Assembly (NCBI RefSeq): GCF_018332715.1
Contig: NZ_BOQP01000008.1
Location: 124,001 to 188,000 of the forward strand
Length of the DNA: 64,000 nucleotides
DNA from: Winogradskya consettensis
GTDB taxonomy: Bacteria; Actinomycetota; Actinomycetes; Mycobacteriales; Micromonosporaceae
Direction of reading: 5' to 3'
This document shows, one piece after another, positions 16,524-24,238 of the stretch (position 1 is its first letter; each line of letters opens with the position of its first letter). The notes under the pieces were generated by a model that made no database searches, was not told the origin of the DNA, and saw only the letters and a list, made by a program, of their open reading frames with translations. The position numbers and the translations under genes were made by a program.

Positions 16524-17527
16524 GCGACCAGGTGCTGATCGGGCTCTACTCGCTGCTCGCCGGAGGCACGGTCGGCGCCGCCGGTCTGCTGGCCCTGCGG
16601 CTGCTGCGCCACCGGTCGATCGCCGTGCACGTCACCGTGCTGCTCGTCGTCACGGTCGCCGCCGTGGCCGCCGGGGTCATCACCGTCGCGACCGCCATGT
16701 TCCTCTCCCCGCACGACCTGCAGGTGGTCCTGCTGACCGTCGCCGCGGCCGTCGTGGTCAGCCTCGGCGTCGGCATCGCGTTCGGCCGCCGGCTCGCCGC
16801 CGCCGCGGTCTGGTCGGCGCAGGCCCGCGAGAACGAGCAACGGCTCGAAACCGGGCGGCGCGAACTGGTCGCGTGGGTCTCGCACGATCTGCGTACGCCG
16901 CTGGCGGGCCTGCGCGCCATGGCCGAGGCCCTCGAGGACGGCGTCGTCGCCGACCGGTACACCGTCGCCGAGTACCACCGGCGCATCCGCGTCGAGACCG
17001 ATCGCATGACCCATCTCGTCGACGACCTGTTCGAGCTGTCCCGGATCAACGCGGGCGCGCTGCGGCTCACGCTGGCCCGCGTACCCCTCGCCGACGTGGT
17101 CTCCGACGCCCTCGCCGCCACCGCGCCCCTGGCCGCGACCCGCGGGGTCAGGCTCGTCGCCGCCGAATCCGGCTGGCCCGTCGTCCGCGCCAGCGAACCC
17201 GAACTCGCCCGCGTCCTCACCAACCTGCTGATCAACTCGGTCCGATACACCCCGGCCGACGGCACGGTCCACGTCGAAGCCGGCCACGACCAGGACAACG
17301 CCTGGTTCGCCGTCTCCGACACCTGCGGCGGCATCCCCGCCGCCGACCTGCCCCGCGTCTTCGACGTCGCCTTCCGCGGCGAAACCGCCCGCACCCCCGG
17401 CGAAGCGGGCGGCGGGCTCGGCCTCGCGATCGTCCGGGGCCTGGTCGAGGCGCACGGCGGCCGGGTCGCGGTGGACAACATCACCGCCGGCTGCCGCTTC
17501 GTGGTCCGCCTACCCGTCGGTGCCTGA
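16520..17527 (+). CDS. Sensor histidine kinase
   Basis: The 335-residue membrane kinase has three hydrophobic segments (about 5-27, 35-60, 68-90) with very short loops, so it has no large extracellular sensor domain and probably senses within the membrane or through a partner. The H box is VSHDLRTPL with His122, followed by an N box (NLLINSVRYTP), a G1 box (VSDTCGGIP) and a G2 box (GGGLGLAIVRGL). It is coupled to the response regulator. It may sense envelope state for the flanking glycosylation/redox operons. Confidence 0.93.
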   Translation: MSDQVLIGLYSLLAGGTVGAAGLLALRLLRHRSIAVHVTVLLVVTVAAVAAGVITVATAMFLSPHDLQVVLLTVAAAVVVSLGVGIAFGRRLAAAAVWSAQARENEQRLETGRRELVAWVSHDLRTPLAGLRAMAEALEDGVVADRYTVAEYHRRIRVETDRMTHLVDDLFELSRINAGALRLTLARVPLADVVSDALAATAPLAATRGVRLVAAESGWPVVRASEPELARVLTNLLINSVRYTPADGTVHVEAGHDQDNAWFAVSDTCGGIPAADLPRVFDVAFRGETARTPGEAGGGLGLAIVRGLVEAHGGRVAVDNITAGCRFVVRLPVGA

Positions 17528-18352
17528 GATCTCGGCCTTTTCCGCTCCGGCTTCCCGTTCGGCGATGGCGGTTCGGATGCGCCGCAGGGTTCGCAGGGCC
17601 TTCTTCGCCGCGGCCCGGACTTCCCCGTCGAACACGGTCACACCGCGATCCTCGGCCAGCAACCGTTCGAGGGCCGGCTTGGCCCGCTCATCACCGGTCG
17701 ACCCGAGCGCGACCGCGGCCCAGTACCGCTGATCCGGATCCGGGGACTCCGCCGCCTTCAGCAGCCGGGGCACGACCTCCGGCGTGAACAGGGCAAGCGT
17801 GCTGGCGAGATACCCGATCCGCGGGAACCGGCGCTGCTCGAACTCGGCCCAGAGCGCCTCCATCGCCGCGTCCCCACCGATGTCGGCCAGCGCGTCGGCG
17901 GTCCGCTGACGCAGCCAGTCAGCATCGTCGTGCAGCAGCGGTGCCAGCGCGGGCACGACCGAGGCATCCCCGAGGCTCTTGAGCGCCGTCACCGTCTCAC
18001 CCCGGACGATCCACTGCGGGTGATCGAGCAACGTCACGAGCTGCGGCACCGCGGCCCGGATGTCCATCGCCGCGCAACCCATCGCGGCCCACGCCTGACA
18101 GTTGTAGCGGGTGTCCCCGAGCGCGGCGAGCAGCGGCTCCTCCAGGCTCGCGTCCGCGAAGACAGCGGCGTGGTTCATCGCCCGCGAGTACAACGACCGG
18201 TGAAAATCCGGGTATTCACGAACAAGCACATGCAGGGCCGCGATTGCTGACTCGTCACCGTGAGTCTCGGCCCGTTCAAGCAGTTGATGCACATGAGCTT
18301 CGCGGGTTTCAAGGTCTCCCGATCGAAGTTTCTGGAGGTCAGCGGGATTCAC
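17510..18352 (-). CDS. HEAT-repeat protein
   Basis: This 280-residue soluble, all-helical protein is made of tandem PBS-lyase-like HEAT repeats (QWIVRGETVTALKSLGDASVVPALAPLL, DWLRQRTADALADIGGDAAMEALW, DQRYWAAVALGSTGDERAKPALERLL). The N-terminus is acidic and helical. Such repeats mediate protein-protein contacts, so no enzymatic role is assigned. Its 3' end overlaps the histidine kinase by 18 bases in convergent orientation. Confidence 0.85.
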   Translation of the reverse strand: MNPADLQKLRSGDLETREAHVHQLLERAETHGDESAIAALHVLVREYPDFHRSLYSRAMNHAAVFADASLEEPLLAALGDTRYNCQAWAAMGCAAMDIRAAVPQLVTLLDHPQWIVRGETVTALKSLGDASVVPALAPLLHDDADWLRQRTADALADIGGDAAMEALWAEFEQRRFPRIGYLASTLALFTPEVVPRLLKAAESPDPDQRYWAAVALGSTGDERAKPALERLLAEDRGVTVFDGEVRAAAKKALRTLRRIRTAIAEREAGAEKAEISGTDG

Positions 18353-18398
18353 GCCCCGACCTTACGCGGCGCCACCGCCACCCCCGGACCCGGCGTCA

Positions 18399-18420
18399 CG
18401 GCCCGCCGGGCGCCGGGCCG
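18399..18420 (-). terminator. Possible terminator hairpin of the mtnP gene
   Basis: CGGCCCG and CGGGCCG form a 7-bp stem with an eight-base loop between two minus-strand genes, 19 bases after the MTA phosphorylase stop. There is no T-run. Confidence 0.3.
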
Positions 18421-18438
18421 AGCTACATTCCGCACCGT

Positions 18439-19281
18439 TCAGTGCTGCGGTTGCCAACTGGAGAGGCCGAGGCGGGTCCGGGTCTCGTCGGGGATGAGTG
18501 CCGGGTCGGTCATCACGGCCGAGGTCAGCGATGTGTGGCAGGTGCAGCGGACGTCGGGATCGGCCTGGGTGATTGCCGTTGTCAGGACCTCGCGGGCGGC
18601 GTTCAGGTTGGCGCGCATGGTCTGGGCGACCAGGTCGACCGTGACGCTCGCGGCGCTGTCGTGCCAGCAGTCGTAGTCGGTGACCAGGGCGAGGGAGGCG
18701 TAGCAGAGCTGGGCCTCGCGGGCCAGGGCGGCTTCCGGGACGGCTGTCATGCCGATGAGGTCGAGGCCCCAGGAGCGGTAGAGGTTCGACTCGGCGCGGG
18801 TGGAGAACTGTGGGCCTTCGATGCAGCAGTAGGTCGCGCCGTCTGTGACGCCGGTGCTGAGCAGGTCCTTGCGCAGGCGGGAGCAGTACGGGTCCGCCAT
18901 CGGGACGTGGCCCACGACGCCGTCGCCGAAGAAGGTGCCCGCTCTGATGCCCTTGGTGCGGTCGACGAGCTGGTCGGGCACGACGAGGGTGCCGGGGGTG
19001 TAGCGCTCGGCGAGGCTGCCGACGGCGCTGATCGCGAAGATCTGGCGGACGCCGAGTGCGCGCAGGGCGAAGATGTTCGCACGGTACGGAACCTCGCTCG
19101 GCAACAGCCGGTGCCCTGAACCGTGCCGGGCCACGAATGCGACCCGGTGGCCCGCCATGGTGCCGACTGTGATCGGCCCGCTGGGATCCCCGTACGGAGT
19201 GCTCGGCGTGACCGTTTCCACCTCCTGAAGCAGGTCGAGGTCGTACAGTCCGCTGCCGCCGATGACTCCGATGTCCGCCAT
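18439..19281 (-). CDS. mtnP: S-methyl-5'-thioadenosine phosphorylase
   Basis: The 280-residue purine-nucleoside-phosphorylase-family protein begins GVIGGSGLYDLD, with the phosphate-binding GSGHRLLPSEVPYRANI, SAVGSLAERYTPG and the base/ribose-site motif CIEGPQFSTRAES followed by LIGMTAVPEAALAREA. The enzyme cleaves MTA to adenine and 5-methylthioribose-1-phosphate in methionine salvage and polyamine metabolism. The final VRCTCHTSL has two extra cysteines. It is monocistronic. Confidence 0.93.
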   Translation of the reverse strand: MADIGVIGGSGLYDLDLLQEVETVTPSTPYGDPSGPITVGTMAGHRVAFVARHGSGHRLLPSEVPYRANIFALRALGVRQIFAISAVGSLAERYTPGTLVVPDQLVDRTKGIRAGTFFGDGVVGHVPMADPYCSRLRKDLLSTGVTDGATYCCIEGPQFSTRAESNLYRSWGLDLIGMTAVPEAALAREAQLCYASLALVTDYDCWHDSAASVTVDLVAQTMRANLNAAREVLTTAITQADPDVRCTCHTSLTSAVMTDPALIPDETRTRLGLSSWQPQH

Positions 19282-19350
19282 GGCCCGACCGTAATCCGGA
19301 TCGGCATTACGGCGCTCTTACGAGTGCCGGGCGGCGCAGGTCACCGAACG

Positions 19351-19379
19351 TTGACTTGATCTGCCCCGCGGCGTACGGT
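19351..19379 (+). promoter_or_regulatory. Sigma70-type promoter of the monooxygenase/TetR operon
   Basis: TTGACT (19351-19356), 17 bases, then TACGGT (19374-19379). The predicted start point falls in the palindrome that follows, giving a simple repression layout. Confidence 0.5.
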
Positions 19380-19380
19380 C

Positions 19381-19400
19381 AAGTCACCGATTGGTGACTT
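19381..19400 (+). promoter_or_regulatory. TetR-type operator
   Basis: AAGTCACC-GATT-GGTGACTT is a perfect inverted repeat with 8-bp arms and a 4-base spacer. It sits between the promoter and the AGGAGG ribosome-binding site (19401-19406) of the monooxygenase, whose operon ends with a TetR gene. Confidence 0.75.
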
Positions 19401-19410
19401 AGGAGGCGTC

Positions 19411-20772
19411 ATGGATGTGCTCGTGGTGGGTGGCGGCCCGACCGGGATGACCCTGGCGGGGGACCTGGCCAGGGCCGGGCGGGACGTGACGGTGCTGGAG
19501 CGGTGGCCGTCGATCAACCCGTCCAGTCGGGCGTTCGCGACGATGGCCCGCACGCTCGAGGTGCTCGACGCCCGCGGTCTCGCCGATGAGTTGCTCGCCA
19601 CGTCCGGGCGTACCGAAGCGGTCAATCTCTTCGGGGGTGGCCGGTTGGATCTCTCCCACCTGGACTCCCGCTACCGGTTCGCGATGATCACCCCGCAGGC
19701 GAAGGTCGATCAGGCACTGGGTCGTTACGCGCAGGACCAGGGCGCCCGGATCGTGCGGGGCGCCGAGGTGACCGCCCTGACCCAGGACGCGACCTCGGTC
19801 ACCGTGACCACCGGCGACGGCAGGACCTGGCAAGCCGCGTACGTGGTGGGTGCCGACGGCGCGCACAGCACCGTACGCGGCCTGCTCGGCGCCGAATTCC
19901 CGGGCCGGACCGTCCTGTCGTCGGTGGTCCTCGCCGACGTCCGGCTCGCCCGCGGCCCGTCCGACGGCGGCCTCACCGTCGGCTCCCAGCCCGACTCGTT
20001 CGCGTTCCTCGCACCCTACGGCGACGGCTGGTTCCGCAGCATGACCTGGGACCGCAACCATCAGGTCCCCGACACCGAGCCGATCGCCGACGGCGAGGTC
20101 CAGCGCGTCCTGACCCGGGGCCTGGGCCGCGACCTCGGCGTCGAGGAGATCAGCTGGCAGTCCCGGTTCCACTGCGACGAACGCCAGGTCCGCGACTACC
20201 GCCACGGGCGCGTGTTCCTGGCCGGCGACGCCGCGCACGTCCATTCCCCGGTCGGCGGGCAGGGCATGAACACCGGCATCCAGGACGCCGCGAACCTCGC
20301 CTGGAAACTCGACGCGGTGCTCGGCGGCGCGAACGAGGCCGTGCTCGACACGTACCAATCGGAACGTCATCCCATCGGCAGGCGTGTCCTGCGGCAATCA
20401 GGTCTGATGATGCGCGCGGTGGTGCTGCATCCCCGGCCCGCGCGCTGGCTGCGCGACCGTCTCGCACCTCGCGTCCTGGCGGTGCCCGCTGTCCGGGATC
20501 TGGTCGCGGGAAGCTTCGCCGGCACCGGCCTGCGGTACGGCCGCGGCTCTCTGGTGGGCACCCGCGCGGCCCAGGTGCGCACGCCGGTCTTCACATTGGT
20601 ACGCCCGCGGCGCACCCCGCCGTTGGACACCCCCGTCGCGCAACAGGAACGGACCGGCCCTGGGCCCGCACTGCTCGTCCGCCCCGACGGCTACATCGCC
20701 TGGTCCGGTGACCTGACCGACAACGGCCCGCGAGGCTGGCAAGCGGCCCTGGCACGCTGGACCCATGCCTGA
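19411..20772 (+). CDS. FAD-dependent aromatic monooxygenase (PHBH-fold)
   Basis: The 453-residue flavoprotein has the dinucleotide motif VLVVGGGPTGMTLA, the DG motif VVGADGAHSTVRGLL and the GD motif GRVFLAGDAAHVHSPVGGQGMNTGIQDAANLAWKL, followed by a shorter C-terminal domain. This is class A flavin hydroxylase architecture, as in polyketide hydroxylases and the antibiotic-inactivating Rox and TetX. The substrate is unknown. An AGGAGG lies four bases before the ATG. The stop codon overlaps the TetR start by eight bases, so the pair is probably controlled by the operator at 19381-19400. A drug-detoxification or catabolic role is inferred. Confidence 0.88.
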   Translation: MDVLVVGGGPTGMTLAGDLARAGRDVTVLERWPSINPSSRAFATMARTLEVLDARGLADELLATSGRTEAVNLFGGGRLDLSHLDSRYRFAMITPQAKVDQALGRYAQDQGARIVRGAEVTALTQDATSVTVTTGDGRTWQAAYVVGADGAHSTVRGLLGAEFPGRTVLSSVVLADVRLARGPSDGGLTVGSQPDSFAFLAPYGDGWFRSMTWDRNHQVPDTEPIADGEVQRVLTRGLGRDLGVEEISWQSRFHCDERQVRDYRHGRVFLAGDAAHVHSPVGGQGMNTGIQDAANLAWKLDAVLGGANEAVLDTYQSERHPIGRRVLRQSGLMMRAVVLHPRPARWLRDRLAPRVLAVPAVRDLVAGSFAGTGLRYGRGSLVGTRAAQVRTPVFTLVRPRRTPPLDTPVAQQERTGPGPALLVRPDGYIAWSGDLTDNGPRGWQAALARWTHA

Positions 20773-21385
20773 TTCACCCCGCCCTTCTTTGCCGGAACCG
20801 CCGCGACGCCGTGACGCCGCGCGTACCCGTGAGCAGATCTTGACCGCGGCCCGGCGGCGGTTCGGCCGCGACGGCTACGAGCGCACGACCCTGCGGCTGG
20901 TCGCGGCGGACGTCGGCGTCGACCCGGCGATGGCGGTCCGCTACTTCAAGACCAAGGAGGCATTGTTCGCCGCGGCCGCCGACTTCGACCTGCGCCTTCC
21001 GGACCTTTCCACCGTACGCCCGGAGCAGCTCGCCGACGTCCTCCTGCCCCGCTTCTTCGCGGTCTGGGAGGAGGAAGGAACGTTCCTGCCCCTGCTGCGC
21101 GCCAGCACCGGCAGCCCCGCCGCCGCCGAGGCGATGCGCGAGGTCTTCGCCGCCCAGGTCGCCCCCGCGATCGGTGCCCTCGCCGTCGACCACCCCCTGC
21201 AACGCGCGGGCCTGCTGGGCGCGCTCATCCTCGGCCTCGCCATGACCCGTTACGTGATGCAGGCCCCGGCAATGGCCGACCTGAGCCGGGACCAGCTCAC
21301 CGCCTGGATCCGCCCCCTCATGCACCACATCCTGACCGGCCCGGCACCGGCCCTCGACGGCCTTGATGTCACGACGCGACATTAG
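20765..21385 (+). CDS. TetR-family regulator of the monooxygenase operon
   Basis: The 206-residue protein has an N-terminal TetR HTH (TREQILTAARRRFGRDGYERTTLRLVAADVGVDPAMAVRYFKTKEALF) and an all-helical ligand-binding domain. It starts inside the last codons of the monooxygenase gene, so the two are translated together and the regulator probably represses its own operon via the palindrome at 19381. The last six codons (DVTTRH) are also the first copy of the repeat-operator at 21364-21384, a striking dual use of sequence. Confidence 0.88.
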   Translation: MPDSPRPSLPEPPRRRDAARTREQILTAARRRFGRDGYERTTLRLVAADVGVDPAMAVRYFKTKEALFAAAADFDLRLPDLSTVRPEQLADVLLPRFFAVWEEEGTFLPLLRASTGSPAAAEAMREVFAAQVAPAIGALAVDHPLQRAGLLGALILGLAMTRYVMQAPAMADLSRDQLTAWIRPLMHHILTGPAPALDGLDVTTRH

Positions 21386-21414
21386 TGCTACGGTGATGTC
21401 ACGACGCGACATCA
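21364..21414 (+). promoter_or_regulatory. Duplicated operator-like palindrome upstream of the cupin gene
   Basis: Two copies of a 21-base near-palindrome (arms TGATGTC / GACATCA in copy 2, TGATGTC / GACATTA in copy 1, both with the seven-base centre ACGACGC) lie at 21364-21384 and 21394-21414. Nineteen bases are identical at an offset of 30 bp, about three helical turns, so a cooperative pair is likely. The first copy lies within the end of the TetR gene. A TetR-family protein is the likely binder: 20765-21385 or 22237-22815. Confidence 0.65.
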
Positions 21415-21447
21415 GGTCGCGGATGCTACCTCAAGGAGGCCGTAACC

Positions 21448-22236
21448 ATGGCTCCAGTCACGATCGTCCGTCCCGGCGAAGGTGAGCTCATCGCCAACAA
21501 CGGGCCGTCGCAGATCCGCATCCTCGAGAACGGCAGCAACACCGGGCACCGCCTGGGGGTCGGCGAGATCACCCTGCTGCCGCACACTCCCGGGCCGATC
21601 CAGCACCGTCACGCCCAGCACGACGAAGGCTTCTACGTGCTCGCGGGCGAGGTGCGGTTCACCGTGGGCGAGGACGACTACGTCGCGGGCCCCGGCACCT
21701 GGGTCATCGTCCCCCCGGGCGCACCGCACACCTTCGCCAATCCGGGCGACGACACGGCGGTCATGCTCTCCACCTTCACGCCGGACCTGTACGTGCAGTA
21801 CTTCCGCGACCTCAAGGCGATGGTCGAGTCCGGGCAGTCGATGACGCCCGAGACCATGACGCCGCTGTGGAGCAGGTATGCCACCGAAATTTCCTCGGAG
21901 TACGCGGATCCTCCCGCGACCCCGACCTTCATGGTGGTCGGCGCACTGCGCCCCGACACGGACCTCGCGAAGTTCAACGCATTGAGGGAGGACGAGCACA
22001 AGCAGTTGGAGGTGCTTCGTTCGCAGGGAAAGGTCGGCGCACACTACGTTTCCCCGGCCCGGCGTGCCACCTTCGTCGAGATCATCGCCGCGGATGAGGA
22101 GGAAGCGGCGCGGACGCTGGCAACTCTTCCGTTCGCGCAGTTCTTCGATGCCGACATCTATCCGACCATGCTTCCCGACGACGCGGAGCTCGCCCACCGC
22201 TCGCGTCTGCTGAGCCGTTCTCCCCTGGCGGGCTGA
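21448..22236 (+). CDS. Cupin protein with C-terminal YCII/muconolactone-isomerase-like domain
   Basis: In this 262-residue protein, residues about 40-110 are a cupin barrel with metal-ligand pattern QHRHAQHDEGFYVLAGEV and the second motif PPGAPHTFANPGDDTAVML, as in quercetin 2,3-dioxygenase-like proteins. Residues about 160-255 resemble a ferredoxin-like alpha+beta domain (PTFMVVGALRPDT ... EEEAARTLATLPFAQFFDADIYPTML). AAGGAGG is at 21433-21439, eight bases before the ATG. The substrate is unknown. The neighbouring palindromes suggest inducible expression; the gene is convergent with the TetR gene that starts at 22815. Confidence 0.8.
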   Translation: MAPVTIVRPGEGELIANNGPSQIRILENGSNTGHRLGVGEITLLPHTPGPIQHRHAQHDEGFYVLAGEVRFTVGEDDYVAGPGTWVIVPPGAPHTFANPGDDTAVMLSTFTPDLYVQYFRDLKAMVESGQSMTPETMTPLWSRYATEISSEYADPPATPTFMVVGALRPDTDLAKFNALREDEHKQLEVLRSQGKVGAHYVSPARRATFVEIIAADEEEAARTLATLPFAQFFDADIYPTMLPDDAELAHRSRLLSRSPLAG

Positions 22237-22815
22237 TCAGCGCAGCCGCGCGGCCGCCGGCACGATCGTGGCGAGCAGCGACATCACCGTTGCGGTCCTT
22301 GTCGCCAGGTCGGTGTCGTCGCTGCCTTCCAGCCACTGCCGGTATGCCGTACGGAAAACCTGAATCCCCACTGCGGCGGCCAGCTCGGCACCGGCGGCGT
22401 CGACGCCACGCTCGCGGAGCGTGTCGCTGAAGCCGGCCGCCATCCGCTGGTGCTTGCTCAGCTCGCGTTCCAGCAGCTCGGAGTTCGCCGCGATCAAAGC
22501 GTTCCGCCGGCGCTGGGCTTCGCGTGACCCGAGTTTCTCCCAGTCGAAACCGGCCAGGGTCCCGGCCACTGCCAGCAGCGGTTCTGCCACGTCGGCCGAC
22601 TCGTGGAGCTCCCGGACGAGCGCCTCGTTGAGAGCGTCCGCGTCAGCGAAGAACACCTCTTCCTTGTCGGCGAAATACCGGAAGAACGTCCTGGTGGTGA
22701 CGCGGGCCCGCTCCGCGATCTGAACGGCACTGGTGGCCTCGAAACCCTGTTCCGCGAACAACTCCATGGCGGCCTGCTTCAACCGCTCCTCACTACCGTG
22801 CTCCCACCGAGGCAT
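22237..22815 (-). CDS. TetR-family transcriptional regulator
   Basis: The 192-residue protein has an N-terminal HTH (EERLKQAAMELFAEQGFEATSAVQIAERARVTTRTFFRYFADKEEVFF) and a helical effector domain with a REAQRRRNAL segment typical of the MftR-like group of actinobacterial TetR regulators. The stop abuts the cupin stop. It may read the 21364-21414 operators, but its own promoter region (22816-22848) shows no such motif, so this is uncertain. Confidence 0.88.
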   Translation of the reverse strand: MPRWEHGSEERLKQAAMELFAEQGFEATSAVQIAERARVTTRTFFRYFADKEEVFFADADALNEALVRELHESADVAEPLLAVAGTLAGFDWEKLGSREAQRRRNALIAANSELLERELSKHQRMAAGFSDTLRERGVDAAGAELAAAVGIQVFRTAYRQWLEGSDDTDLATRTATVMSLLATIVPAAARLR

Positions 22816-22848
22816 GGCATCAAGATACCCAGCCGCGGGGAGACGTCA

Positions 22849-22959
22849 TCAACTTCGGAGATCGTCAGCCGCTACCTGTATGTCCCGGAAATCGATGACG
22901 GCTTGGCGGGCGATGCAGGACCTGCGTTCCTCGCGTCGTTGCTCACTGCCGACAGCCAT
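22849..22959 (-). CDS. Possible small protein of 36 residues
   Basis: A minus-strand ORF starts ATG at 22959 and encodes a charged peptide (start MAVGSEQRREERRSCIARQ, end AADDLRS). A strong GGGGAGG ribosome-binding site precedes it by six bases. The sequence is too short to judge by codon use. It occupies an otherwise gene-free 235-base gap between the TetR and GNAT genes. Confidence 0.25.
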   Translation of the reverse strand: MAVGSEQRREERRSCIARQAVIDFRDIQVAADDLRS

Positions 22960-23050
22960 CCTGGTCCTCCCCTGCTTCGTGGGTCTCGACCGTAGCTCCG
23001 GCAGGCGAGCGGTCCGATCCGGTCGCCTACCCCGTGGGAGAGTGGTGGTT

Positions 23051-23578
23051 GTGGATGCTGCGGGGCGTGCGGTTGTGCTCGAGACCGGGCGGTTGCGGAT
23101 GCGGGCCTGGCGGGTGGCCGAGGCCGGGGTTCAGCGGGAGCTGTGGACCGAGCGGGATCCGCGGGTGCCGCCGCATCGGCGGATCGACGCGCAGGGGCGG
23201 CCCACGGTGGGGGACCTCGAGGATTCGATCCGTGACGATGAGTTCTGGTCGACCGGGTTGCTGGCGGTCGAGCGGAAGGCCACGAAGGACGTCATCGGCT
23301 ACTGCGGGCTCTTCGACGGCGGGCGGGGGACGCCGGAGGAGCCGGACCTGGCATTCGAGCTGCTGCGGCGGGTGTGGGGTCAGGGGTATGCGACCGAGGC
23401 CGCGCGGGCAGTGCTGGAATGGGCGCGAGCGTCGGGGTACGAGCGGCTGTGGGCCACCGTCTGGGACTGGAACGTCGCCTCTCGCCGGGTACTCGCCAAG
23501 GTCGGGTTCACCGAGACCGCGCGCACGGTGGTGGACGCGGAGCGGGGGACCACGCTGTTCACCACGATCCGGCTCTAA
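23051..23578 (+). CDS. GNAT-family N-acetyltransferase
   Basis: The 175-residue protein of the RimJ/RimL-like branch begins VVLETGRLRMRAWR. It has the acetyl-CoA pyrophosphate-binding region AFELLRRVWGQGYATEAARAVLEWA and the C-terminal pattern NVASRRVLAKVGFTETAR. Candidate GTG starts are 23042, 23045 and 23051; the last has GGGAGAG at a suitable distance. The acceptor is unknown. It overlaps the convergent TetR gene by four bases. Confidence 0.82.
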   Translation: MDAAGRAVVLETGRLRMRAWRVAEAGVQRELWTERDPRVPPHRRIDAQGRPTVGDLEDSIRDDEFWSTGLLAVERKATKDVIGYCGLFDGGRGTPEEPDLAFELLRRVWGQGYATEAARAVLEWARASGYERLWATVWDWNVASRRVLAKVGFTETARTVVDAERGTTLFTTIRL

Positions 23579-24126
23579 CGGGCGGTGACCAGGGCGGTCA
23601 GGTCGGCCTCGGTGATGTCCTGCTGGAGGAAGACGACGCGGTAGACGACGTAGCCCATCCAGGCGTCAGCGGTGACCGTCACGGGGAAGTCCTGGGCGAG
23701 CTCGCCGCGGGTCCGGCCGCGTTCGAGGATCGTGACGAGGCTGTCGTGCCAGGGCTGGAGGATGCCGGCGAGGTCGGCGCGGCCCTGTTCGCCGCGGGAG
23801 CTCATCGCCGCGGCCGTCACGCTCGCGTCGCCGTACGGTGCGATGACCTTGATCAGGGCGTCGAGCTGGGTGCGAGCGTCCGTGGTGACCGAGCCGGTGT
23901 CCGGGGTCGTGGCCGGGGCGAGGGTGTCGCGGACGGCGTCGGTGATGATCGCGGCCTTGTTGGGCCACCAGCGGTAGAGGGTCATCTTGGCGACGCCGGA
24001 GCGTTCCGCGATGCGTTCCATGGTGACCTTGTGGAAGCCGAGCTCGGTGAGCAGCTCGGCGGCCGCGGCCAGGGCGCGGCGCTGGGCTTCGGGGTCGCGC
24101 CGGGGGCCGGTGCGCGGGCGGGTCAT
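23575..24126 (-). CDS. TetR-family regulator of the divergent SDR gene
   Basis: The 183-residue regulator has an HTH (DPEAQRRALAAAAELLTELGFHKVTMERIAERSGVAKMTLYRWWPNKAAII) and a C-terminal domain of the TetR_C_11-like type. ATG 24126 has GGAGA at 8 bases, whereas the upstream GTG 24147/ATG 24144 have none. It is divergent from the SDR gene, with the 23-bp palindrome between them, indicating repression of both. Confidence 0.88.
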   Translation of the reverse strand: MTRPRTGPRRDPEAQRRALAAAAELLTELGFHKVTMERIAERSGVAKMTLYRWWPNKAAIITDAVRDTLAPATTPDTGSVTTDARTQLDALIKVIAPYGDASVTAAAMSSRGEQGRADLAGILQPWHDSLVTILERGRTRGELAQDFPVTVTADAWMGYVVYRVVFLQQDITEADLTALVTAR

Positions 24127-24157
24127 GGGAAACGTCTCCAACATCACACTGCGTTAA

Positions 24158-24180
24158 TGACGATACGAGACGTATCGTCA
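24158..24180 (+). promoter_or_regulatory. TetR operator between the TetR and SDR genes
   Basis: Perfect 10-bp arms TGACGATACG and CGTATCGTCA flank AGA, giving a 23-bp palindrome 31 bases upstream of the TetR start and 58 before the SDR start. ATACGAGACGTAT-type cores are typical of this TetR group. Confidence 0.8.
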
Positions 24181-24238
24181 AGTCATTCCAGGGTACGCCG
24201 GAATCGACGACGAACCTGTGGCACTTGGAGATCAGATC

